Below the pieces are notes generated by a model, which saw only the letters and a program-made list of their open reading frames with translations, was not told the DNA's origin and ran no database searches. From positions 58,940 to 122,939 of the forward strand of contig CAWCHK010000013.1 of assembly GCA_963795385.1 (NCBI GenBank): 64,000 nucleotides of DNA. The letters run 5' to 3'. Of the stretch, positions 20,766 to 29,367 are shown piece by piece (position 1 is the first letter of the stretch; the number at the start of each line of letters is the position of its first letter). Source of the stretch: CAVURS01 sp963795385 (GTDB lineage Bacteria > Actinomycetota > Actinomycetes > Actinomycetales > CAVURS01). The position numbers and the translations under genes are program-made.

Positions 20766-21565
20766 CAGCTGTACGACCTCCGCTGGTCCGGCGGTGGGAT
20801 CTCGGCGCCCTTGTACTCCACAGGGATGCCGCCGAGCGGGTAGTCCTTGCGCTGCGGGTGGCCGGGCCAGTCGTCCGGCATCAGGATGCGGGTCAGCGCG
20901 GGGTGCCCGTCGAAGACGATCCCGAACATGTCCCAGGTCTCGCGCTCGTGCCAGTCGTTGCCGGGGTAGACCGCGACCACCGACGGGATGTGCGGGTCGC
21001 TGTCGGGGGCGACCACCTCGAGCCGGATCCGCTTGCCGCCGTTGGTGATCGAGAGCAGGTGGTAGACGGCGTGCAGCTCGCGGCCGGTCTCCTGGGGGTA
21101 GTGCACGCCGCTCACGCCCATGCAGATCTCGAACCGCAGGTCCGGCTGGTCGCGCAGCTGCCGGGCCACCGCGAGCAGCGAGCCGCGGCGGACGAACAGC
21201 GTCAGCTCGCCCCGGTCGACGACGACCTTCTCGATCGCCTCGTCGTACGGCGTGCGCCGGCCCGCGTCGGTGGCGTCACCGTCACCGCCCGCGTCGTTGA
21301 GCGCCCGGGCCAGGCTGTCGGCGAGCTCGTCGTACCAGCCGCCGTACGGTCGCTCGGCCGGCGCCGGCATCGAGATGGCCCGGGTCAGGCCGCCGTAGCC
21401 CGAGGTGTCGCCGGACCCCTTGGCGCCGAACATGCCCTGCCGGACGCCGACCACCTCGGGGGCGGGGCCGGTCGTGACGACCTCGGAGGCCGGGGGCTCC
21501 TGGATGCGCGGGTCCGCGTCGCCGCTCTTGCTGGTGTCCGGCGTCGAGGAGGTCGAGTCGCTCAC
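20765..21565 (-). CDS. nuoC: NADH-quinone oxidoreductase subunit C
   Basis: 30-kDa-type peripheral-arm subunit (266 aa). The family signature HERETWDMFGIVFDGHP near residue 215 and PDDWPGHPQRKDYPLGG near 240 are present. The first 70 residues are a low-complexity Ser/Thr/Asp-rich extension before FGAKGSGDTSGYGGL, typical of actinobacterial NuoC. GTG 21565 gives a 4-bp overlap with nuoB. Confidence 0.96.
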   Translation of the reverse strand: MSDSTSSTPDTSKSGDADPRIQEPPASEVVTTGPAPEVVGVRQGMFGAKGSGDTSGYGGLTRAISMPAPAERPYGGWYDELADSLARALNDAGGDGDATDAGRRTPYDEAIEKVVVDRGELTLFVRRGSLLAVARQLRDQPDLRFEICMGVSGVHYPQETGRELHAVYHLLSITNGGKRIRLEVVAPDSDPHIPSVVAVYPGNDWHERETWDMFGIVFDGHPALTRILMPDDWPGHPQRKDYPLGGIPVEYKGAEIPPPDQRRSYS

Positions 21566-22116
21566 GCGAGCAGGCCCTTCATCTGGGACGTCGGTGTGGC
21601 CTTGAGCGCGGCCTCCTCGGCGGCGCGGGCGGCCTTCTCGCGGTTGACGCCGAGCGGCATCGCCTGGATCTGCTCGTGCAGGGTGATGATCGCGTGGAGC
21701 AGCATCTCCGGCCGCGGCGGGCAGCCGGGCAGGTAGACGTCCACCGGCACGATGTGGTCGACGCCCTGGACGATCGCGTAGTTGTTGAACATGCCGCCCG
21801 AGGACGCGCAGACACCCATCGAGATGACCCACTTGGGCTCGGACATCTGGTCGTAGACCTGGCGCAGCACCGGGGCCATCTTCTGGCTGACCCGGCCGGC
21901 CACGATCATCAGGTCGGCCTGGCGGGGCGTGGCGCTGAACCGCTCCATGCCGAACCGGGCGATGTCGTAGTCCGGCGTACCGACCGCCATCATCTCGATC
22001 GCGCAGCAGGCCAGGCCGAACGTCGCGGGCCAGACCGAGCTCTTGCGCATGTAGCCGGCGAGCTTCTCGACCGTCGTCAGCAGGAACCCCGCTGGGAGCT
22101 TCTCCTCGATGCCCAT
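21562..22116 (-). CDS. nuoB: NADH-quinone oxidoreductase subunit B (4Fe-4S N2)
   Basis: Subunit carrying the terminal cluster N2 (184 aa). The tandem cysteines are in FGLACCAIEMMAVG near residue 37; the other ligands are in GVCASSGGMFNNYAIVQG and VYLPGCPPRPEMLLHA. Normal length. ATG 22116; the gap to nuoA is 29 nt. Confidence 0.97.
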   Translation of the reverse strand: MGIEEKLPAGFLLTTVEKLAGYMRKSSVWPATFGLACCAIEMMAVGTPDYDIARFGMERFSATPRQADLMIVAGRVSQKMAPVLRQVYDQMSEPKWVISMGVCASSGGMFNNYAIVQGVDHIVPVDVYLPGCPPRPEMLLHAIITLHEQIQAMPLGVNREKAARAAEEAALKATPTSQMKGLLA

Positions 22117-22145
22117 GGCTACCGGCTCACCTCATGTCCCATGCT

Positions 22146-22508
22146 CTAGTCCCACTCCAGGCCGCCGCGGCGCCAGATGTAGGCGTACGCGACGAACACC
22201 GTGACGATGAACAGCACCATCTCGACCAGGGCGAACAGGCCGAGCCGGCTGAAGGCGACGGCGAAGGGGAAGAGGAAGACACCCTCGATGTCGAAGACGA
22301 TGAAGAGCATGGCGGTCAGGAAGTACTTGACCGGGAAGCGGCCACCTCCGGCGGCCCGGGGCGTCGGCTCGATGCCGCACTCGTAGGCGTCCAGCTTGGC
22401 CCGGTTGTAGCGCTTGGGGCCGGAGAACGTGCCGGCGCCGATGGAGAAGACCGCGAAGCCGGCGCCGATCAAGAACAGGACGAGGATCGGCACATAGGGG
22501 TTGTTCAT
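22146..22508 (-). CDS. nuoA: NADH-quinone oxidoreductase subunit A
   Basis: First gene of the nuo operon (120 aa, three membrane helices). YECGIEPTPRAAGGGRFPVK near residue 42 holds the conserved loop cysteine, and FDIEGVFLFPFAV follows. The start ATG 22508 overlaps the stop of a small upstream frame (ATGA). A 12-bp tandem repeat begins 18 bp upstream of the start. Confidence 0.96.
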   Translation of the reverse strand: MNNPYVPILVLFLIGAGFAVFSIGAGTFSGPKRYNRAKLDAYECGIEPTPRAAGGGRFPVKYFLTAMLFIVFDIEGVFLFPFAVAFSRLGLFALVEMVLFIVTVFVAYAYIWRRGGLEWD

Positions 22509-22636
22509 GCCGGGCCTGCTCCCCTCTGGTCACTGAGCTGGTCACTGAGCTGGTCACTGAGCTGGTTGCCCAACTGGTCACTGACACCTGCGCTGACGGG
22601 TCCCGAACCCGCGAGCTGGCCCCGCAGCGCACTCAT
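22505..22636 (-). CDS. Possible 43-residue leader ORF coupled to nuoA
   Basis: A short frame from ATG 22636 ends in a TGA that overlaps the nuoA ATG. Its second half is encoded by the 12-bp tandem repeat and reads as repeated Leu-Ser-Asp-Gln. The overlap would allow translational coupling to nuoA. Against it: a candidate -10 (TAGGAT, minus strand, 22635-22640) overlaps its ATG, so transcripts from that site would lack the start codon. No homology recognised. It could equally be untranslated leader. Confidence 0.25.
   Translation of the reverse strand: MSALRGQLAGSGPVSAGVSDQLGNQLSDQLSDQLSDQRGAGPA
22526..22585. repeat. 12-bp tandem repeat in the nuoA leader
   Basis: Five 12-bp units in register: three identical copies of CTGGTCACTGAG at 22526, 22538 and 22550, a diverged unit at 22562, and CTGGTCACTGAC at 22574. 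It lies directly upstream of nuoA, so any length change by slippage would alter the operon's leader. A unit of 12 keeps reading frame. Confidence 0.9.
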
Positions 22637-22642
22637 CCTAGG

Positions 22643-22661
22643 GGCGGCCTTCCGGGCCGCC
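22643..22661 (-). terminator. Hairpin after the geranylgeranyl-reductase-family gene
   Basis: Perfect 7-bp stem GGCGGCC/GGCCGCC with a 5-nt loop, 44 nt past the stop of the reductase gene and just upstream of the nuo leader. There is no T-run, so it is a weak candidate for an intrinsic terminator. Confidence 0.4.
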
Positions 22662-22704
22662 AGGGCAGGTCTGCCTAACCCCGCGCCGAGGCTCGCCCGA
22701 GTGC

Positions 22705-24030
22705 TCACGCGGCCGGCGCGATCTTGCTCAGCCCGGTGATGATCCGGTCCATCGCGTCGCCGCCGCGGGGCTCCGCCAGGTTGGCCAGCAGCTTCAGGAC
22801 GAAGCGCATCAGGAGCGGTCGCGGCATGCCGTAGCGGGTCGCGATCCGCATCACCTCGGGGTGACCGATCAGCCGGACGAAGACCCGGCCGAGCGTGTAG
22901 TAGCCGCCGAGGCTGTCCTTCATCAGGGCGGGGTACGCCGCGAGCGCGCGCTCGCGCTGGTCGTCCGTCGTGCGGTTCAGGGCCTGGACCAGGACGTCGG
23001 CGGCCAGCCGCCCGGACTCCATGGCGTAGGCGATGCCCTCGCCGTTGAAGGGGTTGACCATGCCGCCCGCGTCCCCGACCAGCACCAGCCCGCGGGTGTA
23101 GTGCGGCTGGCGGTTGAACCCCATCGGCAGGGCGGCTCCGCGGATCGGCCCGACCTGGGTGTCGTCGGTGTAGCCCCACTCGGGCGGCAGACCGGCGACC
23201 CAGCGCTTCATCAGGTCGCGGTAGTCGACCTTGCCGAACTGCGCGGTGGTGTTGAGGGCGCCGAGCCCGACGTTGCTCGTGCCGTCGCCCACGCCGAAGA
23301 TCCAGCCGTACCCCGGCAGCAGCGAGTGCTTGCCCTTGTCGTCATGGGCCCACAGCTCGATCCAGGACTCGAGCCAGTCGTCGTCGTGGCGGGGGCTGGT
23401 GAAGTAGGTGCGGACGGCCACGCCCATCGGCCGGTCGTCGCGCTTGACCAGGCCGAGCGCGAGCGAGAGCCGGCTGGAGTTGCCGTCGGCCGCGACGACG
23501 ACCGGTGCGGTGAAGGACCGCTCCTCGCCGGTGGCGTTGCCCTGGTCGTCGACCTGCCGGGCCCGGACCCCGATCACGCGGTCGGTGCGCTCGTCCAGGA
23601 TCGGGCCGGTCACGGACGTGCGCTCGTGCAGCCGGACGCCGGCCTTCTCCGCGTGCCGCGCCAGCGCCTCGTCGAAGTCCAGCCGCGGGCGGACCAGGCC
23701 GTAGTCCGGGAAGGACGCGAGCTCGGGCCAGGGCATCTGCATCCGGACGCCGCCGCCGATCACCCGCAGGCCCTTGTTCTTGACCCAGCCGTCCTCCTCG
23801 CGGGTGGGGATGCCGAGCGCGATCAGCTCCTTCACCGCTCGGGGGGTGAGGCCGTCGCCGCAGACCTTCTCGCGCGGGAACGAGGACTTCTCCAGCAGGA
23901 GGACGTCGAGGCCGGCCGCCGCGAGGTAGGCCGCGGTCGTGGACCCGCCGGGTCCCGCGCCGACCACGATCACGTCTGCCGTGTCCGAGGTCGGTGCGGC
24001 AGCGTGCCGGGTCTGTTCGGTGTGGCTCAT
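22705..24030 (-). CDS. Geranylgeranyl-reductase-family FAD oxidoreductase (MenJ-like)
   Basis: FAD-dependent oxidoreductase (441 aa) of the geranylgeranyl/isoprenoid reductase family. The dinucleotide motif VIVVGAGPGGSTTAAYLA lies near residue 20, the family motif FPREKVCGDGLTPRAVKEL near 53, and the second FAD motif VLVGDAGGMVNPFNGEGIAY near 313. In mycobacteria the related MenJ saturates one isoprene unit of menaquinone; position between nuo and the men cluster supports that role, by inference. A Rex-like operator lies upstream. Start ATG 24030 has AGGGA about 5 nt ahead. Confidence 0.88.
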   Translation of the reverse strand: MSHTEQTRHAAAPTSDTADVIVVGAGPGGSTTAAYLAAAGLDVLLLEKSSFPREKVCGDGLTPRAVKELIALGIPTREEDGWVKNKGLRVIGGGVRMQMPWPELASFPDYGLVRPRLDFDEALARHAEKAGVRLHERTSVTGPILDERTDRVIGVRARQVDDQGNATGEERSFTAPVVVAADGNSSRLSLALGLVKRDDRPMGVAVRTYFTSPRHDDDWLESWIELWAHDDKGKHSLLPGYGWIFGVGDGTSNVGLGALNTTAQFGKVDYRDLMKRWVAGLPPEWGYTDDTQVGPIRGAALPMGFNRQPHYTRGLVLVGDAGGMVNPFNGEGIAYAMESGRLAADVLVQALNRTTDDQRERALAAYPALMKDSLGGYYTLGRVFVRLIGHPEVMRIATRYGMPRPLLMRFVLKLLANLAEPRGGDAMDRIITGLSKIAPAA

Positions 24031-24082
24031 CGTCCCTGCCGATCGTGCTGCGGTGCTGCCTCGGGCTGGTGCTTTCGTGCGC

Positions 24083-24100
24083 TTGTGAACGCGATCACGA
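24083..24100. promoter_or_regulatory. Rex-like operator upstream of the reductase gene
   Basis: 18-bp near-palindrome TTGTGA-N6-TCACGA, one mismatch from the Rex consensus TTGTGA-N6-TCACAA. It lies 53 bp upstream of the reductase start. A minus-strand -10-like TAGACT sits at 24114-24119, so the operator would fall at about +7 to +24, a roadblock position. Resembles the site in front of rex (59418-59435). Confidence 0.6.
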
Positions 24101-24163
24101 ACGCCGATCCGCAGTCTAGGCCCAGCTCCGACCCGGCACGACCCCGCCGCCCGCTCCCCCCAC

Positions 24164-24207
24164 TTGTCAGCCCCTCCGGGGGGTATGGCGCCTGGAGGGG
24201 CTGACAG
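24164..24207. terminator. Strong hairpin after the LhgO-like gene
   Basis: Inverted repeat with perfect arms GTCAGCCCCTCC (24166-24177) and GGAGGGGCTGAC (24194-24205); the pairing can extend to about 15 bp. It starts 13 nt beyond the stop of the LhgO-like gene and separates it from the reductase promoter. No T-tract is seen. Confidence 0.7.
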
Positions 24208-24217
24208 CTCGACCGCG

Positions 24218-25417
24218 TCAGAGCGGCAACTGTGAGCACACGTGCGCGGCGATCTCGAACGCGCTGGTGGCCGCGGGCGAGGGCGCGTTCAGCACGTGCA
24301 CCGTCCGGCCCTCGCGCTCGATCAGGAAGTCGTCGACGAGCGCGCCGTCGCGGCAGCACCGCCTGCGCCCGGACACCCGCAGCCGACGGGACCAGGTCGT
24401 CGTCGCGCGATCTCCGGCACCAGCGCCCGCAGGCTCTCGGCGAACCGGTGCTTGGACAACGACCGGGCCACCTCGGCCGCCCCGGTCCTCGCATGCCGCG
24501 GCCAGCCGCCAGAAGCCCGGCGTACGCCAACGTCCGAGCGAGCTCCGCGGCCGGACGGTGCGCCAGGTGTAGCCCTCGCGGGCCAGGGCGAGGACGGCGT
24601 TCGGGCCCGGCGTGCACGCCGCCGTCGATCATCCGGGTCAGGTGCACCCCGAGGAACGGGAAGCGCGGGTCGGGCACCGGGTAGATCAGCCCGCGCACCA
24701 GGTCGGCCCGCTCGCGGCGCAGCTCGTAGTACTCGCCCCGGAACGGCACGATCCGCGCCGGCCGTCCGGCGACCGCCGAGCCGGGCCACCCGGTCGCTGT
24801 AGAGGCCGGCGCAGTTGACGACCGCGTCCGCGTCGAGCTCGCCGGCGGTCGTCTCGACCGTCGTGCGCTACCGGACTCGTGCCGCAGCCCCACGACCCGG
24901 GTCGACAGCCGCAGGTCCGCACCGCGTCGAGCCAGCCGCCGGACCAGCGCCTGCGCAGACGCCGCCGTAGTCGATGATCCCGGTCTCCGGCACGTGCAGG
25001 GCCGCGACGGCGGCGACGTGCGGCTCGAGCTCGCGGGCCTGCTCGGCGGTCGAGCCGCGCACCGCGAGCCCGTTCTGCCGCCGCGCGCTCGAGCAGCCGC
25101 GCAGGCCGGGGAGCTGACTCCGCGTCGGTGGCCACGACCAGCTTGCCGCAGCGCTCGAACGCGATGCCCTGCTCGCGTCGGCGAACCGGGCCATCGACTC
25201 GGCGCCGGCCCGGCACATCACCGCCTTGTGGCTGCCCGGCTTGTAGTAGAGGCCGGAGTGCACGACGCCGCTGTTGCGGCCGGTCTGGTGGCTCGCCCAG
25301 CGGGCCTCCTTCTCCAGCACGGTCACCTGGGCCAGGCCGGTCGGCGCCAGGATCCGGTCGGCGACGGCCAGGCCGAGGATGCCGCCGCCGATGACGACGT
25401 ACCCGCGTTGCCGCCAT
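24218..25417 (-). CDS. L-2-hydroxyglutarate oxidase/dehydrogenase-like FAD enzyme (frame-disrupted)
   Basis: FAD enzyme of the LhgO family, which oxidises L-2-hydroxyglutarate to 2-oxoglutarate. The product is split over all three frames: YVVIGGGILGLAVADRIL (FAD motif), TVLEKEARWASHQTGRNSG and VVHSGLYYKPGSHKA, CGKLVVATDAE, EPHVAAVAALHVPETGIIDY, then the C-terminus ending FEIAAHVCSQLPL. Patched, it spans 400 codons, the usual length. ATG 25417 follows a good ribosome site (GGAGGTGG). Several single-base indels are needed to restore it; conservation between them argues for sequence errors, not decay. Confidence 0.75.
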
Positions 25418-25467
25418 CCACGCCACCTCCGATCGTCACGCTGACCGGCACGTGAGCCGCCACGGGC

Positions 25468-25482
25468 CGCCTAGACTAGGCG
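25468..25482. promoter_or_regulatory. Symmetric -10 element between the LhgO-like and degT-like genes
   Basis: Perfect 15-bp palindrome around CTAGACTAG. It gives TAGACT on the plus strand (25472-25477) and TAGTCT on the minus strand (25473-25478), so one site could start transcription both ways. Distances to the starts (about 75 nt right, 55 nt left) fit ordinary leaders with ribosome sites. Confidence 0.5.
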
Positions 25483-25551
25483 CAGCTGCCGCCGCCCGGC
25501 TTCAGCCGGCCGACGTACTAGCGCGGCGACGTGTCACGACGAGGAGTTCAG

Positions 25552-26686
25552 ATGCCGGAGACGATCGCGCTCGGGCAGCCGACCTTCGGCCCCGAGGAGC
25601 TGGCCGCGCTGGGCCAGGTGCTCGACTCCGGCTGGGTGGCCGGGCAGGGTCCCGTGGCCGCGCGACTTCGAGGAGCGGTTCGCCGCACCTGCTGGCAGAC
25701 CGAGCACGCGCTCAGCGTGAACAACTGCACCGCGGCACTGCACCTCGCCGTCCAGGGCCTGGGCGCCGGGCCGGGCGACGAGGTCATCGTCGCCGACTAC
25801 ACCTTCCCCGCCACCGGGCACGCGGTCCGCTACACCGGCGCCGAGCCGGTCTTCGCCGACGTCCGCCCGGACATCTGGACGATCGACCCGGCCGCGGTCG
25901 AGGCCGCGATCACCGACGCGCACCGTCGGCATCATCGCGGTCGACCCGTTCGGCATGCCGGCCGACTACGACGAGCTCGCGCGCCATCGCCGCCGGCACG
26001 GCCTGTGGCTGGTCGAGGACGCTGCCTGCTCGGCCGGCGCGACGTACCGGGGCCGCCCGACCGGCGGACTGGCCGACGCCGCGTGCTTCTCCTTCCACGG
26101 CCGCAAGGGCATCACCGCCGGCGAGGGCGGCGCGCATCACCTCCGACAACGCGGAGCTGATGGCCAAGGCCCGCAAGCTGCACTTCTTCGGCGTCGAGAG
26201 CGCCTTCGACCGGGCCGGCTCGGGCGACCTGCCGGTGCCGGTCTTCGACGAGATCGGCTGGAACTACAAGATGTCCGAGATCGCCGCGGCCGTGGTCTCC
26301 GTCGCAGCTCGACCGGCTGCCGGACCTGGTCGCCGAGCGGCGCCGAGTCGCTGCTCGGCTACGCCGAGCTGCTCGGAGGACGTCGACGCGATCGCAGGTG
26401 CCCATCGAGCCGCCCGACCGCGAGACGGTGTGGCAGTCCTACGTCCTGACGCTGGCGCCCGACGTCGACCGCGGCCGGTGGCGGTCGAGCTGCGCGGCGC
26501 AGGGGATCCAGTGCAACATCGGCACCTACGCCTCGCACGTGCAGCCGGTCTACGGCGAGCAGCCAGCACTGCCCGGTCTCGGCCGACATCTTCCGGCGCC
26601 ACCTGGCGATCCCCATGCACGCCAACCTGACCGACGCGCAGGTCGAGACCGTCGCCAAGGCCGTGCGCGAGGCGGTCCGACCATGA
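25552..26686 (+). CDS. DegT/DnrJ/EryC1/StrS-family sugar aminotransferase (frame-disrupted)
   Basis: PLP-dependent aminotransferase that probably aminates a keto-sugar nucleotide. Fragments in different frames line up: MPETIALGQPTFGPEELAAL, ALSVNNCTAALHLAVQGLGA, DEVIVADYTFPATGHAV, VEDAACSAGATYRGRPTGG, SFHGRKGITAGEGG (holding the expected Schiff-base lysine), WNYKMSEIAAAVV and IGTYASHVQPVYGEQPALPG. Start ATG 25552 has GAGGAG 6-11 nt ahead. At least five indels interrupt about 378 codons. First gene of a plus-strand run with the SDR, acetyltransferase and glycosyltransferase genes. Confidence 0.8.
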
Positions 26687-26757
26687 CGCCGGCGACAGCC
26701 TACCGAACCCAGCCCGACCAACCGCCAACCGCCCACCGATCGAGGAGCTAGACCGCC

Positions 26758-27695
26758 ATGACCCAGCCCAAGACCGTCTTCTTCACCGGAGGGGCCGGGT
26801 TCATCGGCATGCACGTGATCCCGATGCTGCTCGAGCGCGGCTACAACGTCCGGATCTTCGACAACATGTTCCGCGGTGACCGGGACGCGATGGCCGCAGC
26901 TGACCCGCGACCGGCCGGGTCGAGCTGATCGACCAGGACGTGCGGTACGGCGGCGCGGTCCACCAGGCGATGAAGGGCTGCGAGTCGGTCATCCACTTCG
27001 CGGCGGTCAGCATCAACAAGAGCCAGGCCGACCCGTACGAGTCCATGGACATCAACATGATCGGCGACCACAACGTCTTCGCCGCGGCCGCCGACCACGG
27101 CGTCCGCCGGCTGGTCTTCGCCTCCAGCGCCTCGGTCTACGGCGACCCGGAGAAGATCCCGATGCACGAGGACGACCCGCTGCACCCGCTGACGCCGTAC
27201 TGCATCAGCAAGCGGGCCGGCGAGGACCTGCTCGGCTTCTACCAGCGCCGGGCGGCGCTGTCCTGGATCGCCCTGCGCTTCTTCAACGTCTACGGCGAGG
27301 GGCAGAAGACCACGGCGTACTACACCTCGGTCATCAACCACTTCGTCAACCGGCTCCAGCGTGGCGAGCCGCCGGTCATCGACGGCCGGGCGAGCAGTCG
27401 ATGGACTTCATCCACGTGCACGACATCGCCCGCGCAACCGTCATGGCGCTGGAGGCCGAGCAGGACAACCTGCCGGTCAACGTCGGCACCGGCATCGACA
27501 CGTCGATCGCCGACCTGGCCCGGATCCTGATCGACGCGGTCGGCGTCGACGTGCGAGCCGCAGTTCAACCCGCGCGACGTGCTGGTCGCCCGCCGCGCCG
27601 CCGACACCACGCGGGCGCGGGAGGTGCTCGGCTTCGAGCCCACCATCACGGTCGAGGAGGGCATGACGAACCTGGTGAAGCGGTCGATGGCGTGA
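26758..27695 (+). CDS. NAD-dependent sugar-nucleotide epimerase/dehydratase (extended SDR, frame-disrupted)
   Basis: Extended short-chain dehydrogenase acting on a nucleotide sugar. Visible: the NAD motif FFTGGAGFIGMHVIPML at the N-terminus, FASSASVYGDPEKIPMHED near residue 120, the catalytic Tyr-x3-Lys in YCISKRAGEDL, and RFFNVYGEGQKTTAYYTSVI. The C-terminus ends EVLGFEPTITVEEGMTNLV. GAGGAG precedes ATG 26758. About three single-base breaks (near 26895, 27390 and 27555). The TGA overlaps the GTG of the acetyltransferase. Substrate not deducible. Confidence 0.82.
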
Positions 27696-28144
27696 CCGCC
27701 GGCGGGCGCTGCCGGCACCAACCCGTACAACCCGCACGCCTGGATCATCGGCGAGCCGGAGATCGGCGCCGGCACCTGGATCGGCGCGTTCACCGTCATC
27801 GACGGCTCGGGCGGCCTGGCCATCGGCGCCGGCTGCGACATCTCGTGCGGCGCCCAGATCTACACCCACTCCTCGGTCCGCCGCTGCGTGTCGCGGCCGC
27901 GCCGTTCCCGAGGTCGAGCGCGTCGCCCACCCGGATCGGCGACCGGGTCTTCATCGGCGCCAACGCCGTCGTGAACATGGGCGTCACGATCGGCGACGAG
28001 GCCGTCGTCGCCGCCGGCGCCGTCGTCACGCGGGACGTCGCCCGCCCGGACCGTGGTCGCCGGCGTCCCGGCCCGGGCCGTGTCGCGCAGTCGTGGTCGA
28101 CGGTCGGCGATCCCAGCCGCCAGGTGCGGTTCGAGAGGCTCTGA
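27692..28144 (+). CDS. Hexapeptide-repeat acyltransferase (frame-disrupted)
   Basis: Left-handed beta-helix acyltransferase of about 150 residues, probably acetylating the amino group installed by the DegT enzyme. Hexapeptide repeats are seen in IGEPEIGAGTWIGAFTVIDG, GLAIGAGCDISCGAQIYTH, IGDRVFIGANAVVNMGVTIG and DEAVVAAGAVVTRDV, then VVAGVPARAV. The frame breaks near 27715, 27895 and 28045. It starts in a 4-bp overlap with the SDR gene and its stop overlaps the glycosyltransferase ATG. WbpD/WlbB-like by shape and neighbourhood. Confidence 0.75.
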   Translation: MTAGGRCRHQPVQPARLDHRRAGDRRRHLDRRVHRHRRLGRPGHRRRLRHLVRRPDLHPLLGPPLRVAAAPFPRSSASPTRIGDRVFIGANAVVNMGVTIGDEAVVAAGAVVTRDVARPDRGRRRPGPGRVAQSWSTVGDPSRQVRFERL

Positions 28145-29353
28145 TGCGCATCGTGGTCGTCAACAACTTCTATCCCGCCGCGGGTCGGAGGCAGCGCGCA
28201 CCTGTCCGACGCCCTCGCCCGCGGCTACGCGCGGGCGGGGCACGAGGTGCTCGTGCTCACCGCGGCGTACCAGGACGCGCCGGCGGAGGAGCAGCTCGCG
28301 CCCCGGCTGCGGGTCGTACGGCTCCCGTCGGCGTCGCTGCCGGAGACGCGGCTCGTCGGTGAGCTTCGACCTGGCCTTCACGCTGCGCCCGTCGCTGCGC
28401 CGCCGGGTCGCCGAGCTGCTCGACGACTTCCGCCCGGACGTGATCCACCAGCACGGCCAGTTCTTCGACCTGACCTGGGCGACCGGCGTTGGCCGCTCAG
28501 CGCCGGCGGATCCCGGCCCTGCTGTCGGTGCACACCCGGCTGGAGAACCCGAAGGCGCACTACCACGGGGCCTTCCGCTCGCTGGACCGGATGCTCGTCA
28601 GGCCGATCCTGCGGCGCTTCCGACCGCGCATCGTCGTCATGGACGTCCAGATGGACGAGTACATCAAGACCCGGTACCGCGGGCGCGTACTCCGGCCTCG
28701 ACTACATCCCGGTCGGCGTGGACCCGGAGCGGATGGTCGGCGGCGACGCCGCACCGGTCCGCGAGCGGCACGGCCTCGGCGACGCGCCGCTGGTCGTGTC
28801 GCTCGGCCACGTCATCCCGCTGCGCGACCGGGTGACGCTGGTCGAGGCGCTGCCCAAGGTCCTCGCGTCCTTCCCCGACGCCCGGCTGCTCGTCGTCGGG
28901 CACGTGTACTACGACGTGTTCGAGCGGCGGGCCCGCGAGCTGGGCGTCGAGCACGCCGTCATCGTCGGTCGGAGCGGTCGACAAGGGCGAGGTGCCGGAC
29001 TACCTGGCTGCCGCCGACGTCGAGGCGCACGACCTGCAGGGCTACGGCATGGGCACCGCGACCCTGGAGAGCATGGCCGCCGGCGTACCGGTCGTCGTGG
29101 CCGTGCGGGACGGACAACTTCCCCGGCATCGACCTGACCGGCGGTCCGGCCGGCCCGAGCTGCCTGCTCGTCCCGGTCGACGCGCCGGACGCCGTCGCCG
29201 ACGCGCTGATCTCACTGCTCCGCGACCCGCAGCAGCGCCGAACGCATCGGGCGAGCAGCGGGCGCCAGCTGGTCCGCGAGCACTTCGCCATGGACGTCGT
29301 GCTGGACCAGCACCTGCGCGTCCTTGACGGCGATGATCGCCGGAGCGCGCTAG
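28144..29353 (+). CDS. Family 4-type glycosyltransferase (frame-disrupted)
   Basis: GT-B glycosyltransferase that moves a sugar from a nucleotide donor to a glycan or lipid acceptor. Pieces: MRIVVVNNFYPAAG then GGSAHLSDALARGYARAGHE, DDFRPDVIHQHGQFFDLTWA, IPALLSVHTRLENPKAHYHG, YIPVGVDPERMVGG, DAPLVVSLGHVIPLRDRVTL, and the donor-site region VEAHDLQGYGMGTATLESMA followed by GVPVVVA. About eight single-base shifts; those I could place are mostly repaired by removing one base (for example near 28491, 28973 and 29113). The end is uncertain: TAG 29351-29353 is the best frame. Confidence 0.78.
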
Positions 29354-29367
29354 CGACGTCACCGCGG

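Noticed and set aside
22526..22585. CRISPR-like array
   Set aside because: Units are 12 bp and contiguous with no spacers; it is a simple tandem repeat. No cas genes in the window.
22660..22682. Iron-regulator (DtxR/IdeR) box upstream of nuoA
   Set aside because: Only the TTAGG half and a few scattered bases agree with the 19-bp consensus.
28144..29353. Programmed frameshifting as an explanation for the split reading frames
   Set aside because: No common slippery site; breaks occur every 100-300 bp in unrelated genes of one stretch and are absent from neighbours, which fits sequence error better.
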